The translations under genes were made by a program, and so were the position numbers. Below, one piece after another: positions 23,480 to 33,925 of a stretch of 64,000 nt of DNA. The notes under the pieces were generated by a model, which had not been told where the DNA came from, did no database searches, and saw only the letters and a program-made list of their open reading frames with translations. The stretch is from Brachionus koreanus (Eukaryota > Rotifera > Eurotatoria > Ploima > Brachionidae), in the NCBI GenBank assembly GCA_016987375.1, contig PJRA01000272.1:988936-1052935 (forward strand), written 5' to 3'. Within the stretch, counting starts at the first letter, position 1. Each line of letters starts with the position of its first letter.

Positions 23480-25961
23480 TGAATCTAGGCTTTTTCTATT
23501 TTTATTTTAATTAACTTGATTCTAGTTTTTAATTAAATCCTATTGAAATGTTTAAAATATGTTAAAGACAAATAATCATTTATATTTTTAATAAAATTTT
23601 TATCAATACTTTCATTTTAATAATTTAATTTTACTCTAAGGACCAAAAGATCGAAAAACTTGTAATATATTTTTTGATAAAAAAATATTTGAATAAAATA
23701 TAATAGACTAAGCAAGATATTCGAAGTTTTAAGAATTAACATGAATGTTATATTTAATCAAAAATTTTAGATGATTTTGCAAAAATTGTGGCTTACGATA
23801 AAATTTTAATGATTATGTTCAGAAACTATTTAAAAAAAGCTTTGAAGTATTCCTTATTAATAAAATTTATTATATTTCTTAGTCATCTGAGTCTTCAAAG
23901 CAGTGATCAGGATATTATAAAGATTTAAAGAATTTAATGGGCTTACAAGGAAATTTTTGTCGAAATATAGTAAATAAATTTTGTAGACAAGGAAAAAAAC
24001 ATTTAAAATAGTCTGGACTTTTTAGACAGGCTGACTGCATTTATACCGACCGACTAGCCACTAAACAGGACGAAAAAAAAATTAAAAAATTTTAAAAAGT
24101 TGTTTCGCGAAAAAATATTGTAAATTTAGGTTTATAATAATAATAATAAGCTACGTCAAGCAGGCTTACGAAGATGTTTTACTAGGAAAACAGCTATGGT
24201 AGCTAGATACAACGAAGACTGGATTCATTTTCAAAGACATAGTCGGTATTGGTGAAGTTACATGATTAGGACAAATATAAACAAAGTTTGAGAGAGTTAC
24301 AGCTATGACAAATTCAGGATAATTTATATACGATTAATTCTATAAAAATTTAACTGCTATTGCTTTTATTAGATTGAGAGGATTTCTTCTTATTGTGCTT
24401 GCATGCGTCGTATCAATTTTTGAATTGATTGAATGTAGAAACTTCGATTACTTCCCGGGGTAGGCCATTCCATTCGTTCACGACTCTGTTTGTAAAGAAG
24501 TTAATTCTTTGCAAGCAGTGGTTAGAGGATTGGCCGGAGATTCCCATCAAGTGCCCTCTGATTCCCTGAGCAGGCCCAGTTTGAGACAATGAGTTACATG
24601 GCAAGGGAGGTACTGTCCAACTAATCTGATTTATTCCTTTGCTGAGTTTAAAGAATTGGATCATGTCGCCTCTTATACGACGCCCTTGGAGCGTATCTAG
24701 GCACAGGACAGCAAGTCGTTCTACGTAGTTCCAATTTCTAATTCTTGGTACTAGTTTTGTAGCCCTTCTTTGGACTTTCTCGATGGCGCTTATTTCTTTC
24801 TTGCTAGGATTTGCCCAGACAACTGATGCAAATTCGAGATGAGGTCTTAACTATGCGCAGTATAGAGTCTTGAACGTCTCAGTCGTCCAGAACTTGAACG
24901 TTCTTCTTAATTGACCGAGTACTGCAGTAGCTTTGTTAATCTGAATTTTTATATGAGTCGAAAATTCAGGTAAGGAGAAAGCGTAACACCTAGGTCTCTC
25001 TCTTCCTCAACAAAGGAGATATGTCTTCTATCGTTTATCTTCTATCTTGTATAATTTATAAAATAAAATCATTTAATTAATAGATATTGCAGTTACGATT
25101 AATTGAATTATTTTTAATACTTTCATTAAATAAAAAAAATATTTTTGTAAAATCTGTAAGATGCATTAAATTTTGAGATTTTTCAAAAATATTAAAATAA
25201 CTATTCAAACTTTTCCTAATTTAAAAGGTAGGATAAAGAAATAATGTCTCGTTTAATGCCTAAGAATATTTTAAAAGACAAACACACGGTCGGCCGTTAA
25301 ACGGTCTATCAGTTGGCCGGTTTCATGACTCCAAACACTACAAAAAATCCTCTTAGACTTTAATTTATAATAAATACTTTATTATTTGAAAAAAATAAAA
25401 ATATCTCCTAAAAGATCAAATAAATTTTTTTTATATTTGGATATCCAAATAATACAAATTGATCAAAATATTTTTCTTTTTTGATAGATTTAAATAGCTA
25501 AAATAAATTTTTTTTTATAAAAAATTATTAAATTATGGAGAAACGTTCTACGTTGCACTTTTTAATCTATTTCAAAAGGACAAAAATAAAAACATCAATA
25601 AGATTGAATTAGATAATTGATTTGATTGATTTTCTGACTGTAATGATTGGAAAGAATTTACATTTGTTCCAAGCTATGCATTTTGGCGTATTATTTTCAA
25701 CTAAATTTTTAATTAAAAATTATTCCAAAAATTAAGTTTATGTTTTATCTTTAAAAATTCAATTTTTTTTTTAGGAAATTTACTTCAATTAATTAATTAT
25801 TAAAATTGAAAAAAATAAATTCATTAATTTTAATCTAAAGAAAAATTTAAATCTAATAAAAAAAAGCATGTTCTATTCGACAAATTTAACTAAAAAAATT
25901 ATTTTTAAATTAAATTGTCAATATTTTTTTAAAAAACAAAAAAAATCAAAAAAATATGAAA
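23480..25961. other. Intergenic region with LINE remnant
   Basis: Apart from the decayed non-LTR element at 24134-25060, this region is AT-rich and shows no coding exon. Confidence 0.6.
24134..25060 (-). mobile_element. 5'-truncated, decayed non-LTR retrotransposon (LINE 3' part)
   Basis: On the minus strand this encodes the C-terminal part of a LINE reverse transcriptase: DLGVTLSPYLNF, then LRPHLEFASVVWANP, AIEKVQRRATKLVP, LQGRRIRGDMIQFFKL, and the final FFTNRVVNEWNGLP and FNQFKN. An in-frame stop sits just before LRPHLEF, so the copy is dead. The 3' end is an (ATT)n tail next to 24134. It resembles the Jockey/CR1 group of elements, but I cannot fix the clade. The same C-terminal motif occurs in the element at 54907. 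Confidence 0.85.
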
Positions 25962-27976
25962 CTAATTTAATTCTTCTATTTTGAGACCATCTTGTTCTGA
26001 ATTTTTTTTGTGAATTTTGGACATAATTGGCATAATTACATTTTGTAGATATTTGATTTTTTCCTCATAAACTTCAGCATTTTGTTCTCGGTTTTCTTCC
26101 AACCATGCAATATTTTCTTTAATCAATCTATCTAATAGCGAACGATCATTGTCTACTAGTTTGCTACTATATTCTCTAAAGGCTGATCTAGCGCTAAACA
26201 AATAGCTTTCAAGAGAATTTCTCGAACTGACACGTTGTTTTAATTTCTCATCTTCCTCTTTGTATTTTTCGGCCTCTTGAATCATTTTTTCAATTTCTAT
26301 TTTATTCAATCTTCCCTTTTCATTTTTAATCTTGATATTCTTGCTTTTTCCAGTGCTTTCTTCGCGAGCAGTTACACTCAAAATACCATTTGCATCCACA
26401 TTAAATGTTACTTGAATTCTCGGAATGCCTCTCGGAGCTAAAAATGTATTAGTTAAATTAAACTGCCTATTACTTGATTGAATCAATTACCTGGTGGAAG
26501 TCCCATAAGTTCAAATTTTCCCAATAAATTGTTGTCTTTAGTCATAGATCTTTCACCCTCATAGACTTGAACTGTAACTCCCGGCTGATTGTCCTCATAG
26601 GTTGTAAAATCTTGTGTCACAGTACATGGTATACGAGAATTTCTTTCAATTAGCTTGTTCATTACTCCACCAACAGTCTCCAAACCTAGTGAGAGTGGAA
26701 TCACATCTACCAATAGGACATCTTTAATAATTTCACTTTCATCACCTGATAAAATGGCTGCCTGAATAGCTGCACCATACGCAACAGCTTCATCTGGATT
26801 TATTGTTTTGTTTAACTCTTTTCCGCCAAAGTATTCCTCTAGTAATTTTTGAATTTTTGGAATGCGGGTTGAGCCACCAACAAGCACCACTTCATCAATC
26901 TGACTTCTGTCAAGCTTTGCATCTCTGAGCGCTTTTTCTATAGGCCTAAGAGTAGATTTAAACAAATCACCACATAATTCTTCAAATCTAGCTCGTGAAA
27001 TTTTTGAATAAAAATCTAGTCCATCATGAAGAGAGTCGATTTCTATGTTTGCCTCGGTCGCTGTGGACAAGGCTCGTTTCGCTCGCTCACATGCGGTTCT
27101 AAGTCGTCTAATTGCTCTTTGATTTCTTGTAATGTCTTTTTTATACTTTTTTCTAAATTCTTCTACAAAATATTCAACCATTCGACTATCAAAATCTTCT
27201 CCACCTAAATGTGTATCTCCCGCAGTGGCTTTTACTTGAAATAGTTGACCCTCGTCAATATTTAGTATGGATACATCGAAAGTTCCACCACCCAAATCAA
27301 ATATCAAAACATTACTATCACTATTTAGATTTTTATCTAAACCATATGCTAGAGCAGCAGCTGTTGGCTCATTGATTATGCGCAAAACATTTAAACCAGC
27401 AATGAGGCCTGCATCTTTAGTTGCTTGTCTTTGTGAGTCATTAAAATAAGCTGGAACTGTAACAACAGCGTCAGCAATCTTTTTTTTTTTAAATTTCAAA
27501 TTAGATTTTTGAATAATAATGGCATAAATTTTTTATACTTTTTTTCCAAGAAAATTCTCAGCTGTTTCTTTCATTTTTGATAAAATCATAGCGCTTATTT
27601 CCTCCGGTGTGAATATCTTGTTTTGTCCTTTATACAAAACTTCAATTTTTGGCTTGCCTTTTTCATTTACAATTTTGAAAGGCCAAAACTTTTTATCCTC
27701 ATGGACCATCGGGTCGTCATAACGACGACCAATCAGTCTTTTGGCGTCGAAAATTGTGTTTTGTGGATTAGAAGCAACTTGATTTTTTGCTCCATCACCT
27801 ATCAAGCGTTCATTTTCTGTAAAAGCAATATAGCTCGGCGTTGTTCTATTGCCTTGATCATTAGCAATTATTTCTACTTTGCCATTAAAAAACACACCTA
27901 CACAAGAATATGTAGTTCCTAGATCAATACCGATCGCTGTCGCATTCATTCGATTTGATGCTGTATTTTTACTCAT
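25962..27976 (-). CDS. Cytosolic-type HSP70 chaperone, 3 exons, 633 aa, no EEVD terminus
   Basis: Exons: 27539-27976, 26491-27478, 25962-26437. The introns are 60 and 53 nt. The ATPase domain shows [13 protein letters not shown] (near residue 15), [37 protein letters not shown] and [12 protein letters not shown]. The substrate-binding part follows ([19 protein letters not shown]), then a helical lid. HSP70s bind and release unfolded segments in an ATP cycle helped by J-proteins. Cytosolic members normally end in a Gly-rich stretch plus EEVD, which recruits TPR cochaperones. This protein ends in KIEELN and lacks the Gly-rich tail. There is no ER or mitochondrial targeting sequence. It is therefore a divergent cytosolic paralogue that probably does not bind TPR partners. 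A heat-shock-element-like site lies upstream. Confidence 0.95.
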
Positions 27977-28003
27977 TTTTACTTTTAATAAAGTTTAAAA
28001 AGC

Positions 28004-28063
28004 TAAGTATATTTAAAAACAAAATATTAAATGTTCGACTAGCTTTATATTCTAGAAATTTTC
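28004..28063 (-). promoter_or_regulatory. Possible heat-shock element and TATA-like box of the HSP70 gene
   Basis: TTCTAGAA at 28050-28057, a perfect palindromic pair of nTTCn/nGAAn units with a partial third unit, lies about 75 bp upstream of the start codon. A TATA-like AAATATAC (minus strand) lies near 28006-28013. The order and spacing suit a heat-shock promoter. In AT-rich DNA either could be chance. Confidence 0.35.
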
Positions 28064-28711
28064 AATAAGTAAAAGAAAATTAAAGACTTTATTGAAAAAA
28101 TTTATTAAAAAATAAAAAATTATAATTAAAATTGCTTCATGTTTAGAAATTTGTCAACCGTGTCGTCCGTGCTATAAAGATAAATGAGAATAGAAATTAT
28201 GAGAGGCATATATCATGCTTATCTTGTTCGAATCTATGTCAATATTTTTTTTCATTTCTGATCTTCTATTGTCTCAATCATTTATCCAGTGAATGCTTTA
28301 AATATGTCATTGGTAAATTTAAGTTAAATATTTTGCATGTTTATTTTCATTTTGGCTTCAATCAAAGTTAATTTAAAATTTTTTTTTAGTTTAAGGTTTT
28401 TACCAAAAAGGTCATTTTAATATCGTTTAAGCCATTGGCTTCTATCATGATCATTTTCACTAATGTTTAAGTGTCATGCTTGTAAAGTTCTTTACTGTAA
28501 TAATCTTTATAACTAATTTTAAAACTTAGCTAAATCTTAATTAATTTTACTTGCTAAGTTAATTTAGACAAAGAAATTATCTACTCTTTTTATAGCAGAA
28601 TTTTTCAAATCAAATTTAAATTTCTTTAAATTACGATTAAAATTTTAAATTTTAATTAATTTATTTATATAATAATTAATAACTATGTGGAACTGTTTAT
28701 AAATTAATTAG

Positions 28712-28765
28712 TATTGGATACTGTCAGTTACGGTCTATGGAGCGCCAAAACTTGGTGTTGGCCGT
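28712..28765 (+). repeat. Repeat fragment related to 41165-41213
   Basis: TAGTATTGGATACTGTCAGTTACGG and the following GCGCCAAAACTTGGT align with the complement of 41165-41213 (TAGTATCGGGTCCCGTCAGTGACGG ... CGCCAAATCTTGGT). They seem to be ends of the same element family. Confidence 0.5.
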
Positions 28766-29947
28766 TTTGATGTAGAAAAAAAAACATTTAAAAAATTTCC
28801 AAAAAGGGTTCTTTTAGAAAATTTAGATATTGATTTTAGCATCTTTTATATTATGTGTCAAAATAAACAGGATTGAGTACTTTTTAAAATGATATGTCTA
28901 AATCTATATTTATTTAATAATAAAAACAATTTATAAAATGAAAACTTTAAAGAAAATTTTGAAATTTAGGTACTTTTACGCCTTTTACGCTTTAGGAATA
29001 ACTCGTAAAATATGATCTAAATAATTAAATTAAAAATCGATCGTAAAATCCATATTAATCAGCTCAGCCAGTAGTGAATTGGCAAAGGACATTAGAGCAA
29101 AATGATCAGCTAACTATTGCTTTTTTTATTAGTAAATTAAAAAAAGTTAAAAAAAACGTAAATTTAAACTGAGTGTTTTTTAAGTAGTTAACCTGGCAAT
29201 GTGAAATTTCAAACAAAATTTCCAAATATAAAAATTAAAACTTAGCCTAATGATTAAAAATTTGTTCTACAGATGAAACAAAGTGAAACAACTGTTGTTT
29301 TGTTTTCTACTGCAGAAGTCAGCAAAATTTGTGTAAATTGATTGCGATTTATTGAAACAAAGTGAACCGGGGGGAGGTTGTTTCACCATTAGAACTAAAG
29401 TTATAAATTTTTTTTAATTGTGTATTCGAAATTTGTATGAAATTTCACAATTGTCAGTTAAGCTTCTTCTTACTTAAAAAAACTGAAATTCAACAAGTCT
29501 AGGATGGATTAATATAGAAATCATGTATGAGTTTGTAGAGATCAAACATTTCGCTTTTTGCTCAAATTGAAATTATTTTTTTTTAGAGTTTTGGGTGTAA
29601 TAAATAAGACCACGCCAACTCTCATTTAAAAGAGTTAAGAGACTAAAATTTTGAATCATTATAGGTATTGACAAATATTTCCTTTTTGAAATAGGGGTGC
29701 ATTTTTCAGATATTCTTCAAATATTATGTCTAATATAAAAAATAAAATAGAAAATTATTTTTAGTTGATTTCTCTCAATATTAATTTGAAAAAAATAATT
29801 AAAAGACAATAAATAATTGCCAAATTTAATCTTTTTTTTTTTTTAAATTTAGCATTTATTTAATTTATTGAGTAATTAAATAAAATCACGATTTTTTTTT
29901 AAAATATATTTAATAACTATATCTTTGATCAAATTATTTCGATAAAT

Positions 29948-30332
29948 TTAGCTTGAAAAACGAGCACCAGGGAAATCCTGTCTAATTTCGTTATATGGTG
30001 CTCTGAAATAAGCGTCATCCCAGTAACCCAATGATATGGTTCCGAAAATAGCTGACAAAAATAAAACTGTTCCAACGCCCAAAAAAGCGTTATTTACTGC
30101 TTGTCTTTTACTATTCAGTTCTTCCCAGCTGCCCTTAGGTTGTGGCAACATATCTACTGTATTTCTGTTTGCCAAATCAACTTCTAGTTTAGTCAAATGA
30201 TGGTCATCGCCGTAGTTTCTTTTTTGAATTTTCAAATCTTAATTTATAAAGATAAAATTTTATCGATAATTTCTATTCTAAGTTACTTTTAAATTTTTGA
30301 AATAGATTGCTTCTGGCCAGTCTTGATGCCAT
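29948..30332 (-). CDS. Small mitochondrial-type membrane protein (deltamethrin-resistance/prag01-like), 111 aa
   Basis: Exons: 30287-30332 and 29948-30237, giving 336 nt with stop. The N-terminus (MASRLARSNLFQKFK) is basic and hydroxylated without acids, as in a mitochondrial presequence. The middle has LPQPKGSWEELNSKRQAVNN followed by one membrane span (FLGVGTVLFLSAIFGTISLGYW) and a short tail. The PxPxGSWxE-K-Q-x-YN pattern before a single helix recalls the small Deltamethrin_res/COX7-like proteins of arthropods and nematodes, thought to be inner-membrane respiratory-chain proteins. That assignment is from memory of the motif and is moderate; the gene itself is secure. Confidence 0.65.
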
Positions 30333-32121
30333 TTTTAAAATTTTATCTTCTTTGAGAAAAAAATTTTATTTTGTTTAATAATTGTGGATAAATTTCGGAA
30401 AAAAAGAAAAATATTCCCGAAAAAATTGAATTTAATCTTAAAAAAAAAAGAATAATCGGTTTATGCATATAGTTAGCGTCAAGCAAAGTGCGTTGATTCA
30501 AAAATTTACTTTACTAAAGCATACATTTAATTGTTGTTGAAAATTTTAATAAATGCATATATAAAAATCTAAGAAAAACATAATTTGTGTATAAAAAATG
30601 CAAATTCAATTTTAAACGTATAGTTGCGTTAGATTTTGTCGATTTAAATATCTAAAATATGATTAAATATAGTCTTCAAAAAATAAAGCTAGCTTTATTA
30701 ACTTTTTTTTAAATTTTTTACTTAAAGTTAATTTTAATCAAATTATTAATTTTATTAAATTGTAAAAATATTTTTATTCTAAAATTTTTAAAAGTAGATA
30801 TTTAAATTAATAGATTTAAATGCATTTATTTTAATTTTTTTACAAAAATAAAAATTTGAAAACTTTTTTACAATGAAAGATAAAACTGATAGTAAATAAA
30901 TAAATGAAATTTTAACAGAACTAACTTAATTACGAATTTTCTAAAACAAAGGTTTTATTTTTTTCAAAACAAATGTAAAATTAAACTTTAGATTTTTAAT
31001 TGAAAAATATTTCTTTTTTAAAAAATTACTGTACAAACATGTGAAACTTTGGTTATTTTCTTTAATTTTTTTAAAAATAAAATTAATTATAAAATATAAT
31101 TTATTTGGCAATCAAAGACNNNNNNNNNNNNNNNNNNNNNNNNNNNNNNNNNNNNNNNNNNNNNNNNNNNNNNNNNNNNNNNNNNNNNNNNNNNNNNNNN
31201 NNNNNNNNNNNNNNNNNNNNNNNNNNNNNNNNNNNNNNNNNNNNNNNNNNNNNNNNNNNNNNNNNNNNNNNNNNNNNNNNNNNNNNNNNNNNNNNNNNNN
31301 NNNNNNNNNNNNNNNNNNNNNNNNNNNNNNNNNNNNNNNNNNNNNNNNNNNNNNNNNNNNNNNNNNNNNNNNNNNNNNNNNNNNNNNNNNNNNNNNNNNN
31401 NNNNNNNNNNNNNNNNNNNNNNNNNNNNNNNNNNNNNNNNNNNNNNGCAGAGTTTTTTCAAATTTTTCATAATAGTGCAACTTTGAATGTTGCACCATTT
31501 TGCAGTTACAGAACTTGCTTTTGACTTTTGAGAGAAAAGTTATAAGAATTTTTAACATTTTGTTCTGTTCAATTGTACTAAATTTCACAATACCATTTTA
31601 TCGGTAGATTCAAGCTAATGATCAAATCAAAATAATTATGCTCAAGATTCTTCACTGAAAAAATGTTTTAAAATATTTTTGATTGAAAAATATATTTCAG
31701 AAGTATATTTTTAAGTAAACATTCAATGCTAGACTTAATTTTTTAATGTCTGTAAATTTATGCAAACTATTTATGAATCCAGAATTATTCACAATAAGAG
31801 GATATGGTTTAATATGTTAACATGAAAAAATTTCTCTGTATTAAATTTTTCATTTAAAAAACTTTATAAAAATTTTTAAGAAAATTCTGTTTGAGCATGA
31901 TCATTAAATTTTGAACATAAACTTCAATATGCCATTTTATCATTCTTTTTTCGAACTAATAATTTTTTTGATATTTTAAAGTTTGGATTAGTAAAAAAAA
32001 ATTTTCAAATTAAATTAAATGGTTTCCATGGTATCCAAATATTAAATTAATTGTTTTATAAAGTTTACTGTTATATTGAAAACAAAAGTTTATTATATTT
32101 AAGGTTTTCGAATTGTTAAAG
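30333..32121. other. Intergenic region with masked repeat
   Basis: AT-rich. Holds dispersed repeat copy B (31120-31592). No coding exon seen. Confidence 0.55.
31120..31592. repeat. Partly masked dispersed repeat, copy B
   Basis: A run of 327 N is followed by about 146 bp (31447-31592) that match 18620-18771 with only scattered differences, including the GTGCAAC...GTTGCAC palindrome. Similarity stops abruptly after AAATTTCACAA, marking the element's end. ORFs drawn across the N run are artefacts. Confidence 0.75.
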
Positions 32122-33147
32122 ATGTCTGGTTTATCAAGAAGTGTAATAAAATGGATTCAAAGTTTAGACCTAACATTCCAAATTAAGAATCCGAAATGGT
32201 AATCCCAAAGTTTTCAAAGTCTATTTTTCACTAGCTTTTTATAGGGATCTAACAAATGGTTTTCTGGTTGCCGAGATTTTTTCTTGGTATTATCCGGATG
32301 AAATAAAAATGTTCACTTTCAATAATGGAAAGTCATTAGATTCAAAACTTTCAAATTGGTCGCTAATTAAAAAAGTATGAAAAAGCAAGTCAAATCTTAA
32401 ATTTATCACTTATATTATTTTAAGTTTATTGCCAAAAATGAAATGGATATATCAAATGAGCTCATTGATGGAACCATTCATTGCAAAGAGGGTGCGGCTG
32501 TATTGCTCCTAGAAAATTTGTACCAATTTCTGACCAACAGACCGTAAACTGCATTCAAAGTAAACAAATATAATTTTTAATAATTTTTTTTATAATTTTA
32601 GTATACAGAAAGCTCAATTGGAGTATGAAATTGACTTTACTGACAAGAGCTATCAAATGAGACTACCATATCATGCTAGATCAACAGCAGCCAGAGCAAT
32701 TAAAACAAACATAAGGAATACTGAACTTATGACTGATCCAAATTTAAAACTTTCAGCTCAGAAAGTAAAATTTAAATTTATATTAATTCTAATTAATTTA
32801 TTTATATTTAAAAGGTAAAAATTTTGATTGCAAATCATGTAGAAAATAGAAAATTGGACCGTGAGAATGAACCAGCAAGATTTGATGTAAAAATGACAGT
32901 TGCTGAAAAATGCATTCAAAGACCTGTTCCTGATACGAGAAAAAGTAGTGAAGTGTCAAATTTTAATACGGATTTATTCTTGCCAGAGTCAGAATTCGAA
33001 CAAGAACAAACAGCTTCTCAGTCAAACGAAATGCAAAATTCCAAGACTTTATTTCTAGACTCGAAAAAGATGAGCTCGGAAAAAAATTTTAAAGAAATTC
33101 GAGTCAGACAAGATGCTTATAATTTAAGTTTTGCTTCTGTAAATTAG
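32122..33147 (+). CDS. SPATA4: SPATA4, CH-domain ciliary/sperm protein, 5 exons, 273 aa
   Basis: Exons: 32122-32198, 32245-32374, 32425-32543, 32602-32764, 32815-33147 (822 nt with stop). The N-terminal CH-like (CLAMP/SPEF1-type) domain, about residues 1-105, shows LSRSVIKWIQSLDL, NGFLVAEIFSWYYP and LIDGTIHCKEGA. Then follow FTDKSYQMRLPYHARSTAAR and RFDVKMTVAEKCI, which recur in vertebrate SPATA4. The final IREIxV-like end (FKEIRVRQDAYN) also matches. The family is expressed in testis and ciliated cells, and the domain type binds microtubules. The role here is inferred as axonemal. The gene lies tail to tail with the next gene, only 59 bp between stop codons. Confidence 0.92.
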
Positions 33148-33206
33148 AGATTTTTTTTTTTTAAATTTAATAAAAATTAAAATAGAAATAAATTAGTTTG
33201 ATAGTT

Positions 33207-33925
33207 TTAAAATCTGATATCTGCTTTTTCACTGTTGATTTGGGCATCATCAGTTTGAAATGATTCATTGTTGAAAAAATTATTTTTAGTTACTTCTGGT
33301 AATTCGACAAGTGAATCGATTTTATTTTCTAGTAAAATAAAATTTAGTTTTTTTTAAATACAGTATATATTGATAAATTTTACTCATAGCCGGTTTTTTA
33401 TATTTAAATTTGTAAACTGAACAACTAATGGCAAACGCTGCAATTATAGCTTTAAAAGATTAAATAAAATAATAGTTATAAATATTTAAAAAAAATTGAA
33501 CCTCCTGCAGTTGATAATCCAGCAATTATGTTTGGCAAATACTCTTCAGTAAGAGTATTTTTTGGCGCACCGTATACATTTAACATCGCTTTCGAAATAA
33601 ATTCATTATTTATAATGCAATGATAAATTCCATTGGTGTCTTTTTGGTTGTTAAATATAGTCAGTTCACATTTTGATTCATCCAGAAAATATCGTCCAGT
33701 ATCATAAGTTAAACTATCTTTCATTATCGGAATCATAGTTGGTGTAATCCATTTGCATGACTGTATTAGGATAGTTTCGGTATTGTTTTGAAACAATGGC
33801 ATCAAAGTGACATTCTTACCATAGGCCAAGTAGTACATCCATGGAAAATCACTTGCCAAAATTGTTTTCAAACAAATTAATAAAATAAAAAAACCTTTTA
33901 TCATTTTTATTTTCGCTCTATTCAA
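33207..33925 (-). CDS. Small Ig-like type I membrane protein, 3 exons, 203 aa
   Basis: Exons: 33502-33925, 33384-33449, 33207-33328 (612 nt with stop). A signal peptide (FFILLICLKTILA, about residues 12-24) precedes one Ig-like fold. SCKW carries the first cysteine. DTNGIYHC carries the typical D-x-G-x-Y-x-C of the F strand and the second cysteine. Several N-x-T sites lie between. A membrane helix at about 132-155 starts at NIIAGLSTAGA and crosses the exon 1/2 junction. The cytoplasmic tail of about 45 residues has no recognised motif. Single-Ig membrane proteins are usually adhesion or recognition proteins. I cannot name an orthologue. Confidence 0.75.

Larger units (their letters stand above)
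27977..29947. other. Intergenic region upstream of HSP70
   Basis: AT-rich. Holds the HSP70 promoter region, one copy of a dispersed repeat at about 28712-28765, and a GC-richer patch at about 29340-29390 with the text TGAAACAAAGTGAA repeated three times (also near 29273). No coding exon supported. Confidence 0.55.

Noticed and set aside
24413..24664. 83-codon ORF as a host gene
   Set aside because: It is the C-terminal end of a LINE reverse transcriptase.
27026..27922. Plus-strand ORFs opposite HSP70
   Set aside because: They are antisense shadows of a highly conserved coding sequence with no features of their own.
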